A stretch of DNA of 47,586 nt, taken from CAYLZN01 sp964387935 (GTDB taxonomy: Bacteria; Acidobacteriota; Vicinamibacteria; Vicinamibacterales; JAFNAJ01). Position 1 is the first letter of the stretch. Each line of letters opens with the position of its first letter. Location of the stretch: NCBI GenBank assembly GCA_964387935.1, contig CAYLZN010000007.1, positions 1 through 47,586 on the forward strand, in the 5' to 3' direction. Positions 40,070-47,586 of the stretch are shown one piece after another. Both the position numbers and the translations under genes were made by a program. Below the pieces are notes generated by a model, which was given only the letters and a program-made list of their open reading frames with translations, searched no databases and had not been told where the DNA came from.

Positions 40070-40783
40070 TCACCGGGAACCCAGGACCTCTTCCAGGGCC
40101 CGTCGCAGCCGCGTGCGGGCCCGGTGCAACAGCACCCGCTGGTTGGCCTCGCTGATCTGCAGCGCGGCACAGACCTCGGTCGACGACCACCCGTCCACGT
40201 CGCGGAGCGTCACGACCGTGCGCTGTGCAGGGGGCAGCCGCTCCAGCGCCTCTCCAAGATGATGCATGGCCTCCTGCCGGAGCACCAGGGCCTCCGGCGT
40301 GTGCACCCGCCAGTCGGCCGGCGGATCCTGCCAGTGCCCGTCGGCAGTGAACCGTTGATCCAGTGCACCCTCGGCCTCACCAGCGTCCTCGGCGGCCGCC
40401 AGCTCGGCAAACGGGATGATGCGGGCCTCCCGAGCCGCGCGGCTGCGGGCCCGGTTGGCGAGAATGCGGAAGATCCACGTCTTGAGTGACGACCGGCCCT
40501 CGAACGAGGGCAGGCTGCGCAGCACGGCCAGCCACGTGTCCTGAACGACTTCCTCGGCAATATCGGCTTTGGCAATGAAGATCCGGGCCACGCGCAACAG
40601 GGTCCCGTGGTGCGCGGCCACCAGTCGTTCGAACGCCGCCTCGTCACCGGCCAGGAGGCGGGCCACGAGCTCCCGGTCGCCCGGGGCAGGCGGGTCCGGG
40701 GCTCCGCCCTGGGCCGCTGCGGGATCCGCTTCGGTCGCCGGCGGCACGAGCGACTCGAGGCCGGTCTTGGGATGCAACGGCAC
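40070..40783 (-). CDS. ECF-family RNA polymerase sigma factor
   Basis: About 237 residues. Region 2 includes HHGTLLRVARIFIAKADIAE, EVVQDTWLAVLRSLPSFEG and SSLKTWIFRILANRARS; region 4 includes LPPAQRTVVTLRDVDGWSST, EVCAALQISEANQRVLLHRA. A stretch between the regions (about residues 120-155) is longer than usual. GTG 40783 is the most likely start; the open frame continues to 40939 only over the divergent gene. It heads the ECF, zf-HC2, DUF547, zf-HC2, selenoredoxin operon. Confidence 0.88.
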   Translation of the reverse strand: MPLHPKTGLESLVPPATEADPAAAQGGAPDPPAPGDRELVARLLAGDEAAFERLVAAHHGTLLRVARIFIAKADIAEEVVQDTWLAVLRSLPSFEGRSSLKTWIFRILANRARSRAAREARIIPFAELAAAEDAGEAEGALDQRFTADGHWQDPPADWRVHTPEALVLRQEAMHHLGEALERLPPAQRTVVTLRDVDGWSSTEVCAALQISEANQRVLLHRARTRLRRALEEVLGSR

Positions 40784-40823
40784 TATGATATCCGCTGCTG
40801 TCCCTAACGCGAGGAGCGCACCC

Positions 40824-41006
40824 ATGGCCACCGACTTCGACAACCTCCTCACCGCAGGCGCCATCGCGAAGACGCTCGGCGCCTCCGACGCCAAGGTCAA
40901 GAAGGCGATCAAGGATCTGGGCTTGCAGCCCAAGGCCAAGAAGGGCGTCTGCGCGTACTACGGCAAGGACGTCCTGCCAACGGTGAAGGCCGCCGTCGCC
41001 AAATAG
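40824..41006 (+). CDS. Small HTH-like conserved protein
   Basis: A 60-residue protein (MATDFDNLLTAGAIAKTLGA, SDAKVKKAIKDLGLQPKAKK, GVCAYYGKDVLPTVKAAVAK). The AGAIAKTLGASDAKVKKAIK segment resembles the helix-turn-helix of MerR/excisionase-like DNA-binding proteins, with the rest forming a winged tail. GAGGAG lies upstream. It is divergent from the ECF sigma gene with 40 bases between. The role is unknown; a small DNA-binding regulator is a guess. Confidence 0.75.
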   Translation: MATDFDNLLTAGAIAKTLGASDAKVKKAIKDLGLQPKAKKGVCAYYGKDVLPTVKAAVAK

Positions 41007-41025
41007 GTGTGCGACACACGGGACG

Positions 41026-41908
41026 ATGGCATCCCGGGCGCCTCTCCGCTTCGGCCTCGCACCCCCGGGCTTCCGCCTGCCGGGCTCGACACATCTCGGT
41101 GCCATCCACCTGCTGGTGAGTGACCTCGCGCGGTCACTCGACTTCTACACGGAAGCCATCGGCCTGCGCGTGGCGGACCGTACCGAGATCTTCGCCACGC
41201 TGTCGGCACAGGACGACAGCCGGCCGTTGCTGCACCTGCACACGAAACCCGGCGTGGCCCCGGCGCGTCCGGGCGCGCTCGGCTTGTATCACTTTGCCAT
41301 CCTGCTTCCGGATCGCGGCGCTCTCGGCCTGTGTGCGGCGCATCTCGGGACGGCCCGGGTCCCCTACGGTTCTGCCGACCATCTCGTCAGCGAGGCGCTC
41401 TACCTCAGCGACCCGGATGGCCTCGGCATCGAGATCTACGCCGATCGTCCGCCCTCGACCTGGCAGCAGCGCGGGCGTGAACTCGCCATGGCCACCGAGC
41501 CGCTGGACGAGTCGAGCCTGCGGGGTTCTGGCGCTGGCAGGCGCTGGGCAGGCGCGCCCGCGGGAACCTCCATCGGGCACATCCACCTGCACGTGGGCGA
41601 TCTCGACGAGGCCCGGCGCTTCTACCATGCGGCGCTCGGATTCGACGTCATCGTCTGGTCCTACCCCGGTGCGCTCTTCTTCTCGGCCGGCGGCTATCAC
41701 CATCACCTCGGCACCAACACCTGAGCGCGCGGAGCAGGCGCGTCCGAGGGCCACGCGCGCCTGCTGCGCTGGGACCTGATCGTCCCCCGTGAAGCCGATG
41801 CCACGGCCGACAGCCTGCGGGCGGGCAGGGTATCGCCCGGTGCAGGCCGGGAGCACGTGGATGGTCGAGGATCCCTGGGGCACTGCGCTCACGCTCGGCG
41901 ACGGGTGA
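41026..41908 (+). pseudogene. VOC/CatE-type extradiol dioxygenase-like gene, stop and frameshift
   Basis: From ATG 41026 the sequence shows two VOC modules: THLGAIHLLVSDLARSLDFY and HFAILLPDRGALG, then GHIHLHVGDLDEARRFYHAA and GGYHHHLGTNT. TGA at 41722 stands where the family has Trp (NTW). Sequence continues in frame (ARLLRWDLIVPREADATADS) until about 41820, where an extra G in GGCGGGCAGG shifts to the frame giving STWMVEDPWGTALTL and the stop at 41906-41908. Two separate lesions indicate a decayed gene or poor consensus. The 232-residue first part keeps most metal-binding residues. Confidence 0.8.
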
Positions 41909-41921
41909 CGCCCACCCGGGG

Positions 41922-42115
41922 TCAGAACATGAGGCGCGCGCGGATGCGGGCGCGCGGGACCGCGCCGAACGTGTGGTGCCGCGGTGCCATGGACCGGTTG
42001 TCGCCGACGATCACGACCTCACCATCGACGATCTCCACCCGCTCTCGTGGCAGCGCGATCACCCGCACGAGCGTCCGCCCCAGCGATGCTCCGAACACGG
42101 CTCGGCGAAGCTGCA
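41922..42115 (-). pseudogene. Signal peptidase I-like C-terminal remnant
   Basis: The minus strand reads RTLVRVIALPRERVEIVDGE, VVIVGDNRSMAPRHHTFGAV, PRARIRARLMF then stop, which resembles the end of type I signal peptidases (catalytic Lys region VxRVVGLPGDxVEI, then VVGDNR.NS.DSR.FGPV). The N-terminal half, with the membrane helix and catalytic Ser, is absent: upstream lies a simple repeat. The core also lacks the insertion between the two motifs. A gene remnant. Confidence 0.6.
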
Positions 42116-42147
42116 CGCGGCGCCCTCCACTCGTGCAGTCGGCGGCA

Positions 42148-42199
42148 GCTGGTTCGGGCTGGTTGGGCTGGTTGGGAGCTGGTTGGGAGCTGGTTGGGT
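42148..42199. repeat. Imperfect GCTGGTT tandem repeat
   Basis: Five copies of GCTGGTT spaced 9-11 bases apart (starting at 42148, 42158, 42167, 42178 and 42189), with GGG or GGGA linkers in four gaps. It lies immediately upstream of the M24 peptidase promoter and at the broken end of the signal peptidase remnant. Confidence 0.8.
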
Positions 42200-42201
42200 G
42201 C

Positions 42202-42240
42202 TTGACTGTGGGCGACGGATCTGGTAATGAAAACGTTTTC
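42202..42240 (+). promoter_or_regulatory. Promoter with LacI-type operator before the M24 peptidase gene
   Basis: TTGACT (42202-42207) and TAATGA (42225-42230), 17 bases apart, form a housekeeping-type promoter. GAAAACGTTTTC at 42229-42240 is a perfect palindrome with the AAnCGnTT core of LacI-family operators, overlapping the -10 box and start site, so repression by steric block is expected. Confidence 0.65.
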
Positions 42241-42287
42241 TTGAGAAGTTTCCGGCTCACCGCCACGTCCGATGCGGAGGTCCACCC

Positions 42288-43601
42288 ATGAGGCGTCTGC
42301 CCTGCGCGTTCATCCTGGCTCTGGTCGCCTGCACGGCTCCGGCCGCCGCCGAGCCTGCGGGGTACGACGGGCCCGCCATCCTCCCCTTGCGCGCCCGCAA
42401 GGCGGTGATGGACGCCTGGGTCAAGCTCCGTCTCGAACGGATCGTTCCCGAGGAGATGCGGCGGTACGGATTCGACATGTGGCTGGTGCTCTGCAACGAG
42501 AGCGTCGAGGATCCCGTCTTCCGCGCGCTCGTCCCCGAAGACCCCTGGGCCGTCCGGCGCCTGGGCGTGCTCGTGTTCTTCGACCGTGGCCCACAGGCGG
42601 GAGTCGAGCGCGTGCTGGTCGCCTACCATGCCAAGGACCTCTTCACCAGGGATTGGGACGGCGGCAAGGAGACGCAGTGGCAGGCGCTCGCCCGGGTCGT
42701 CCGCGCGCGCAATCCGAGGCGCATCGGCATCAACCAGGGCGTGAAGATCCCCTACGGTGACGGTCTGACCGCGGGCCTGAAAATCAAGCTCGTCGCTGCC
42801 CTCGGTCCGGATCTCTCGGCGCGACTGCAGCCGGCCGAGGACCTGGCCGTCGCGGTGCTGGAGCGCAGGCTCCCCGAGGAGTTGACCGTCTACGAGCACG
42901 TGGTCGCCATCGCCAAGGCCATCATCCGCGAGGGCTTCTCGTCGCGCGTCGTCACGCCGGAGATCACGACGCTCGATGACCTGAACTGGTGGTTCAACCA
43001 GCGGATCGTGGACCTCGGTCTCGAGCGGTGGTTCTTCAACTCCACCTCCCTCATCCGGGCAGAGTCGGCAGGGGCGAAGGACCGCGTCATCCGGCGCGGC
43101 GACGTGATCCACTGCGACATCGGGATCAAGTACCTCGGGCTGCACACCGACACACAGGAACTCGCGTACGTCTTGCGCGAGGGCGAGGGCGACGCCCCGC
43201 CCGGCCTCAAGGACGTGCTCGGGAAGGGAAACCGGATGCAGGATATCCTGATGAGCGAGTTCCGCGTCGGCCGGTTGGGAAACGAGGTGCAGGCGGCCGC
43301 GCTCCAGCGTGGCCGGGCGGAGGGTCTCACGCCCCGCGTCTACACGCACCCGATCGGGCTGCATGGGCACGCCGCCGGCGCGTTCGTCGGGCTGCCGGAT
43401 CGGCAGGATGGCGTGCCCGAGAAGGGCGAGTACCCCATCCACGCCTATACCGCCTACTCGATCGAGCTCAGCGTGAACGTCGCGGTTCCCGAGTGGGGCG
43501 GCCAGGAGATCCGGGCCGGCCTCGAGCAGGAGGCGTATTTCGACGGCACGCGCATGCGGTTCATCGGCGGCCGCCAAGTGGATTTCCACCTCGTGCGCTG
43601 A
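42288..43601 (+). CDS. Secreted M24-family metallopeptidase-like protein
   Basis: A 437-residue protein with signal peptide (PCAFILALVACTAPAAAE) and a pita-bread fold. Metal ligands are visible as Asp in DVIHCDIGIKYLGLHTDTQE, His in HPIGLHGH and Glu in AYSIELSVNV and LEQEAYF. The N-terminal creatinase-like domain is LRLERIVPEEMRRYGFDMWL, VLCNESVEDP. It probably hydrolyses Xaa-Pro or related dipeptides in the periplasm. Its LacI-type operator suggests control by a sugar or nutrient state. The signal sequence is followed by AEPAGYDGPA. Confidence 0.88.
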   Translation: MRRLPCAFILALVACTAPAAAEPAGYDGPAILPLRARKAVMDAWVKLRLERIVPEEMRRYGFDMWLVLCNESVEDPVFRALVPEDPWAVRRLGVLVFFDRGPQAGVERVLVAYHAKDLFTRDWDGGKETQWQALARVVRARNPRRIGINQGVKIPYGDGLTAGLKIKLVAALGPDLSARLQPAEDLAVAVLERRLPEELTVYEHVVAIAKAIIREGFSSRVVTPEITTLDDLNWWFNQRIVDLGLERWFFNSTSLIRAESAGAKDRVIRRGDVIHCDIGIKYLGLHTDTQELAYVLREGEGDAPPGLKDVLGKGNRMQDILMSEFRVGRLGNEVQAAALQRGRAEGLTPRVYTHPIGLHGHAAGAFVGLPDRQDGVPEKGEYPIHAYTAYSIELSVNVAVPEWGGQEIRAGLEQEAYFDGTRMRFIGGRQVDFHLVR

Positions 43602-43635
43602 AGGGGCCCGGATCATCCAGGCGAAGGTCTAATAC

Positions 43636-43811
43636 GTGTACTGCGACGACGTGCCGTACTGGCGAGACCTCGTCTGGTATGCGGAATTCATGTCGCCGAA
43701 AGCGGGCGGCGTCTGGGAAGGGTTCGTGACCGGCAGAGTGCCGGTCGCGTGGCTGGTCGAGGTGAAGGACATCGCCGGCGTGGCGCCGGTGGCACCGGCG
43801 GGAGCCGCCCG
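43636..43811 (+). other. Possible gene fragment
   Basis: A protein-like stretch, MYCDDVPYWRDLVWYAEFMS, then PKAGGVWEGFVTGRVPVAWL, then VEVKDIAGVAPVAP, reads well for a GC-rich frame and is followed by Ala-rich shadow over the aldolase. It has no ribosome site and no recognisable domain, and a TAA (43631-43633) precedes it. It may be the remnant of a gene broken before the M24 peptidase end. Confidence 0.3.
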
Positions 43812-43817
43812 GTGGCT

Positions 43818-44399
43818 TCACGGGAGACGGTCGGCGAGCCAGGCAATGTGGGCGAGTTCTTCGATCAGGTCCGCCAGGTTGAAGGCGTCAAGGACCGTGG
43901 CGCCCAGCGCGACCAGGCCGTGTTCCTCGAGGAGCAGCACCGCGCACGCGGGATGGGCGCCGATCGCCCGGACGATGCCTTCCTGCAGCGCGTCGGATCC
44001 CGACGGCGCAAACGGAACGCGGGGAACCGGTCGCTGTTTGAAGGCGGCATCGGTCAGCATCGGGATGTCGCGCTTCTTCACGGCGAAGGCCGTGGCGTGC
44101 GGGGGATGGACGTGGAGTACGGCGCCGACCTCCGGTCGGAGGCGCAGGATGTCGGCGTGATACCGGTACTCCTTGGAGGGTCCCGGCCCGCCGCTCGCCG
44201 TCCAGGCGTAGGACGAGAGTTCGACCTCGACCAGGTTCGAGAGCGCGGTGTCGCCAAGCGAGACGGCGGTGGCCGTCACGACCATCCGCCGGGCATCGAG
44301 ACGCGCGCTGAGATTACCGCCGGTGCCCCTGACCAGGTGCCGGTCGTACGCCCGCCGTGCGCAGGTCACGACCTGCTGCCGGATCTCGTCCTCCGTCAC
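43818..44399 (-). CDS. Class II aldolase/adducin family protein
   Basis: A 193-residue enzyme. The metal-binding motifs are HVHPPHATAFAV (His-x-His) and HGLVALG, with the phosphate-binding sequence GTGGNLSARLD and EEHGLVAL near the C-terminus. The family comprises fuculose- and rhamnulose-phosphate aldolases and ribulose-5-phosphate 4-epimerases. The GTG at 44399 has GGAGGAGG 5 bases upstream. It is third in the isomerase-kinase-aldolase operon and overlaps the kinase frame by 86 bases. The exact sugar is uncertain. Confidence 0.85.
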   Translation of the reverse strand: MTEDEIRQQVVTCARRAYDRHLVRGTGGNLSARLDARRMVVTATAVSLGDTALSNLVEVELSSYAWTASGGPGPSKEYRYHADILRLRPEVGAVLHVHPPHATAFAVKKRDIPMLTDAAFKQRPVPRVPFAPSGSDALQEGIVRAIGAHPACAVLLLEEHGLVALGATVLDAFNLADLIEELAHIAWLADRLP

Positions 44400-45954
44400 T
44401 CCAGCCTCCTCCGCTGACCCAGGCCTGCGGCAGCTCGATGCTCGCCAGGCGTGTGAAATACGGCGCGACGTCCGTGTAGAGATCACGATAGATCGGGAAC
44501 ACGCGGTCGTAGGCCGCGTGCGCGTCGGCGTCGGGCTCGAACACGCGCGCCGGCCGCACATGGGCCTCGATGGCGGCCGGGAAGTCGGCGTACGTGTGCA
44601 GTCCGACCCCGGCGAGCAGCGCCGCCCCGAGCACCTCCGTCTGCGTGTCGACCATGCTGACGACGGGCTTGCCCAGGACGTCTGCGATGATCTGGTTCCA
44701 CACCGCGCTCCGCGCAGCGCTGCCGCCGATGCGCAGGGCTCCAATCGACAGGGCCTGGTCCACCTCCAGGATCTCGACCACGTGCCGGATGGCGAAGGCC
44801 GTGCCCTCGAGGACCGACCGGAGCACGTCACATCGCGTGTGCCCCAGGGTCACGCCAAGGAAGACCCCGCGCGCGGCGGGGTTCCAGATCGGCGTGCGCT
44901 CGCCGGCGAGATACGGCAGGAAGATGAGCCCCTTGCTGCCGGGCGGCGCCTGGGCCGCCTCGGCCGTCAGCAGATCGTAGACGTCGAGCCCGGAGCGCGT
45001 CGCCACGGCCTGCTCACTCTGTCCGAAGGTGTCACGCACCCAGCGCCAGGAGGCCCCGATGCCGTTGAGGGCGCCAATGGCGAGCCAGCGGCGGGCGACC
45101 GCGTGCGAGCAGTTCATGAAGCGGGGATCGAAGCGCGGCTCGGAGATCGCCGTACAGACGCGGGCGGCCGTACCCATGATCACGAAGCACTCACCGGGCT
45201 CCATCACGCCACACCCGATGGAGGCTGCCACCGTATCCATGCAGCCGGCCATCACGGGCGTGCCCGGCCTGAGGCCGGTCACCGCCGCGGCCTCCGGCGT
45301 CACCGTCCCAGCCACCGAGGCACCCGGTAGCGGACGCGGCAGCTTGTCGGCCGGAATGCCGAGCGCCTCGAGGAAGGGCTGATGCCACTGGTGCCGGCGA
45401 ATGTCGAAGAGCAGCGTCGTACAGGCGCGCGAGTGATCGATCGTGAACTCGCCGGTCAGCCGCGCCACGAGGTACCCGCCCGGCACCAGCAGCTTGCAGG
45501 CGGATGCGAAGACGTCCGGCTCGTGCTGCCGGAGCCAGAGGATGGTCGGCAGCGAATACGCGCCGGGCGCCAGGGGGTTGCCCGTGATCTCGAACATGTG
45601 CCCGGGGTCGATGGTGCCGCCGATGCACTCGACCTCCGCCACCGCGCGCTGATCCCAGAGCATGATGGCCTTGCAGAGGGGCCGGGCCTGAGCATCCACC
45701 GCGACGAGCCCGTTGGTGCAACTGACACCCACGCCGGCAATCTGCGCTGGATCGGCGCCGTTGACTGCCTGCCGGATCGCCAGGGCCGCTGCCTCCCACC
45801 ACGTGTCGGCGTCGTGCTCGGCATGGCCCGGGACGGCGCTGGTCATCCGGTACTCGACATGGCCCGCCCCCAGCAGGCGCTCGGACCCCACCGCAAAGAG
45901 CCCGGCCTTGGCCCCGCTGCCACCGATGTCGAGGCCGAGAAGCAGGCGGCGCAT
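44314..45954 (-). CDS. FGGY-family sugar kinase (xylulokinase-like)
   Basis: A 546-residue ATP-dependent kinase. Family sequences: LLLGLDIGGSGAKAGLFAVG, GVSCTNGLVAVDAQARPL, MLWDQRAVAEV, GCMDTVAASIGCGVMEPGEC, then the FGGY signature 2 region LEGTAFAIRHVVEILEVDQA and RIGGSAARSAVWNQIIADVL. Typical members end near 500-510 residues; this one would end after LASIELPQAW but instead reads on for about 34 Gly/Arg-rich residues across the start of the aldolase gene. A small frameshift at the end is likely. Start ATG 45954 lies 14 bases after the isomerase stop. Confidence 0.87.
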   Translation of the reverse strand: MRRLLLGLDIGGSGAKAGLFAVGSERLLGAGHVEYRMTSAVPGHAEHDADTWWEAAALAIRQAVNGADPAQIAGVGVSCTNGLVAVDAQARPLCKAIMLWDQRAVAEVECIGGTIDPGHMFEITGNPLAPGAYSLPTILWLRQHEPDVFASACKLLVPGGYLVARLTGEFTIDHSRACTTLLFDIRRHQWHQPFLEALGIPADKLPRPLPGASVAGTVTPEAAAVTGLRPGTPVMAGCMDTVAASIGCGVMEPGECFVIMGTAARVCTAISEPRFDPRFMNCSHAVARRWLAIGALNGIGASWRWVRDTFGQSEQAVATRSGLDVYDLLTAEAAQAPPGSKGLIFLPYLAGERTPIWNPAARGVFLGVTLGHTRCDVLRSVLEGTAFAIRHVVEILEVDQALSIGALRIGGSAARSAVWNQIIADVLGKPVVSMVDTQTEVLGAALLAGVGLHTYADFPAAIEAHVRPARVFEPDADAHAAYDRVFPIYRDLYTDVAPYFTRLASIELPQAWVSGGGWSDGGRDPAAGRDLRTAGVRPAPGQGHRR

Positions 45955-45968
45955 GGCTCGAACGGGCC

Positions 45969-47447
45969 TCAGGACAGGGGCGACAGGGAAACGCCCGGCG
46001 CCTTGAGCGACATCGGTGGCGGAGGTGCGGCGGCGTCGAACCCGTTGCCGACGTGCACCGGCCTCACGCCGAGGAGCCGGCACAGCGTGACGAGCTCCGC
46101 CTGCCAGTCGCCGGCCACGCCGTGCAGATGATTGGCCTGCAGGAGGGTCACGAGACGCGCCGGCGGCAGATCGAGATGCACGAACGCGTGCGGCCAGCTG
46201 GGCCCGACGCCGACCACCGCTGCGGGGTCGAGCGCCTCGGCCCTGCCGCGGAGGATGACCATCCGATAGCCGGCCGGCGAGCGGGTGAGCCGCGCCAGCG
46301 TCAGGTCGCCCTCCTGGAACACGAACTCGAGGTGGGCGCCACCGCCGGCGTACTTGCTGATCGAGGGCACCAGCCGCACGCGTGCTAGATTCACGGCCGG
46401 ATCCGCACTGCGGGCGGCAAACCAGGTCGGCGCCGCACCGCAGTTGGGCATGACGTACACCTGCCTGGCCCGATCGAAGTACCGGAGGTCGAGCAGGCAC
46501 GACGGGCGGCCGGTCACCATGTGCATCAGTTGCATCGTGAGCGCGCCGTCCGAGTCGGCCTCGCAGGCCAGGGGCACCGGCGCCTTGGGCCCATCCCAGT
46601 CGTACGGATCGTTCATGAACGCCGCACTGACACACTGGACGGCGTGGAACTCGCTCATCTCGTAGTGGCACTTGATGCCGGCGAAGTCGAACCCGTGGCG
46701 CGCCACCAGCGCCTTCAGCGCGAGGTAGCAACGGATCTGGAAGTCCCACTTCTGCGGGGTGAAGCGCTCCTCGTCGAACACGACCTCCCGCACGTGCGCG
46801 CCGAGCCAATCCCGGGCGCGGGCGACCTCAGCGTCTGCCACGAGGCTGGCCACTCGGATCACCTCGGACTGATCGACGTGATCGACATCCACGCCGAACT
46901 GCCTCTGCCACAGGTCCGGCGATGCCACACCGGTCGCCATGCCGATCGAGCGGCCTCCGATGAGCCCGTACACCTGTCCGTGCAGCCGCACGGCCGCGCG
47001 GGCGGCCCGGGCGAAGGTCAGCACCTGGCCCGGGACGTCCGGGTCCTCGAGGTCGACCCAGAGCCGCTCGTGGAGGATGTCGCTCTGGTGCAGGGCTCCG
47101 CCTGCCGCCATCAGGCCGGTCAACCCCGGATAGCGAGGGTCGTGGGGACCGAGCAGGAGAATCGGGCTCCGGCCGACGAGCCTGGCCGCCAGGACCACGT
47201 AGTTCGGAAAGGCGAAAACCGGAATGTTGAAGACGACCGCATCGAGGCCTTGGGCCGCCAGGCGCCGCGCCTCGGCGCGGGCCGAGTCGTTGGAGTGGAC
47301 GATACCGTCGCCTGTAACGACCTCGGCCTCGCCGGTGCCGGACAGCAGCGCCGCGATGCGGCGTTGATGCTGCGCGATGTCGGGCTCGAGGGTCGCGTGC
47401 ACGCGGTCCCGGCCATCGGAGAAGGAAAGCAGACCCAGACGAATCAT
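45969..47447 (-). CDS. L-fucose/L-arabinose isomerase family protein
   Basis: A 492-residue protein with the family layout: IRLGLLSFSDGRDRVHATLE, NIPVFAFPNYVVLAARLVG, GLIGGRSIGMATGVASPDLW, and metal-site regions FAGIKCHYEMSEFHAVQCVS and EADSDGALTMQLMHMVTGRP. Aldose-ketose isomerases of this fold act on L-fucose, L-arabinose or D-arabinose; the sugar is not certain here. The ATG at 47447 follows GTG 47453, and the former is used. First gene of the isomerase-kinase-aldolase operon, behind a LacI-type promoter. Confidence 0.85.
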   Translation of the reverse strand: MIRLGLLSFSDGRDRVHATLEPDIAQHQRRIAALLSGTGEAEVVTGDGIVHSNDSARAEARRLAAQGLDAVVFNIPVFAFPNYVVLAARLVGRSPILLLGPHDPRYPGLTGLMAAGGALHQSDILHERLWVDLEDPDVPGQVLTFARAARAAVRLHGQVYGLIGGRSIGMATGVASPDLWQRQFGVDVDHVDQSEVIRVASLVADAEVARARDWLGAHVREVVFDEERFTPQKWDFQIRCYLALKALVARHGFDFAGIKCHYEMSEFHAVQCVSAAFMNDPYDWDGPKAPVPLACEADSDGALTMQLMHMVTGRPSCLLDLRYFDRARQVYVMPNCGAAPTWFAARSADPAVNLARVRLVPSISKYAGGGAHLEFVFQEGDLTLARLTRSPAGYRMVILRGRAEALDPAAVVGVGPSWPHAFVHLDLPPARLVTLLQANHLHGVAGDWQAELVTLCRLLGVRPVHVGNGFDAAAPPPPMSLKAPGVSLSPLS

Positions 47448-47508
47448 GGTCACCGGCCTCAGTGGCTCGTCAGGTTCTTGCGCGGTCGCGCGACGGGCCC
47501 GGTGGCGT

Positions 47509-47573
47509 AAACGATTGCCACACGATATCCTTTCATGACCATTAATTCAAGTGCTTATGGGGTGTAAACGGTT
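47509..47573 (-). promoter_or_regulatory. Promoter flanked by two LacI-family operator-like sites
   Basis: On the minus strand the promoter is TTGAAT (47550-47545), 17 bases, TATCGT (47527-47522). AACCGTTT (47573-47566) and AATCGTTT (47516-47509) both match AAnCGnTT and lie one upstream of -35 and one over the start site, 57 bp apart. Paired sites suggest DNA looping. No LacI-family gene is in this window. Confidence 0.6.
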
Positions 47574-47586
47574 CTGACCAGGGCAA

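Noticed and set aside
41722..41724. TGA in the VOC gene as another selenocysteine codon
   Set aside because: The family residue there is Trp, not Cys, there is no CxxC, and a frameshift follows about 100 bases later; the gene looks broken.
4121..41724. Reassignment of UGA to Trp (genetic code 4) for the whole organism
   Set aside because: Many intact genes here end at UGA at the family C-terminus, and two of the in-frame cases replace Cys, not Trp.

Overview
The window is high-GC bacterial chromosomal DNA with dense coding on both strands and no rRNA, tRNA or CRISPR array that I could see. Its gene content suggests a soil-type Acidobacteriota, probably near Vicinamibacteria/Luteitalea. The supporting features are a carboxypeptidase-regulatory-domain TonB receptor, a Y_Y_Y-type sensor kinase, DUF6526, DUF3179, DUF547 with zf-HC2 anti-sigma factors, and many Shine-Dalgarno-led GTG starts. 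This taxonomic guess is an inference, not a test. Several genes carry single-base lesions (glucosidase fragment, SpoIIE phosphatase, VOC dioxygenase), so either gene decay or draft-assembly indels must be kept in mind.

Layout. 1-5.7 kb: a partial ankyrin/thioredoxin-reductase chimera, a cytochrome P450, a broken glucosidase, an AhpD-like protein, a DUF3179 protein with an in-frame UGA (probable selenocysteine) and a frameshifted SpoIIE phosphatase. 5.8-11.4 kb: DUF6526, a MOSC protein, a bufferin-type operon (BufA1/MNIO BufB/BufC/DoxX), a methyltransferase and a truncated DsrE protein. 11.5-21.7 kb: the most interesting region, a putative sigma-54-controlled RiPP secretion locus. 21.7-32.8 kb: a LuxR-type response regulator and hybrid-propeller sensor kinase, divergent from an operon for scavenging glycerophosphodiesters and organophosphates (OPA transporter, propeller protein, GDPD, TonB receptor, phosphodiesterase). 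32.9-37.6 kb: TVP38/TMEM64 protein, flavin disulfide reductase, SSS symporter, CDP-alcohol phosphotransferase. 37.6-40.8 kb: ECF sigma, zf-HC2, DUF547, zf-HC2 and a second UGA-containing gene (redoxin-DsbD-like selenoprotein). 40.8-47.6 kb: a small HTH-like protein, a broken VOC gene, a signal peptidase remnant, an M24 peptidase behind a LacI-type operator, and a sugar isomerase/kinase/aldolase operon behind a promoter flanked by two LacI-type half-sites.

The central system. On the minus strand a Nif11-leader precursor, a radical SAM/SPASM maturase, a STAS protein, an FHA-GAF-SpoIIE phosphatase, a C39-peptidase ABC exporter with two N-terminal cNMP-like domains, an HlyD adaptor and a sigma-54 activator lacking a sensor domain lie in series. 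Just beyond it are three further small double-glycine peptides. Both sides carry -24/-12 (sigma-54) promoters: one before the Nif11 gene, and a divergent pair before the small peptides. A nearly identical 24-bp element lies about 107-108 bp upstream of the -12 box at two of these promoters. I infer that the operon's own activator coordinates several GG-leader peptides with one export machine.

The second notable signal is a pair of genes in which the first Cys codon of a W-C-P-x-C motif is UGA. Each UGA is followed after 13-14 nt by a perfect 7-bp hairpin with GUG in its loop, as expected for bacterial selenocysteine insertion.
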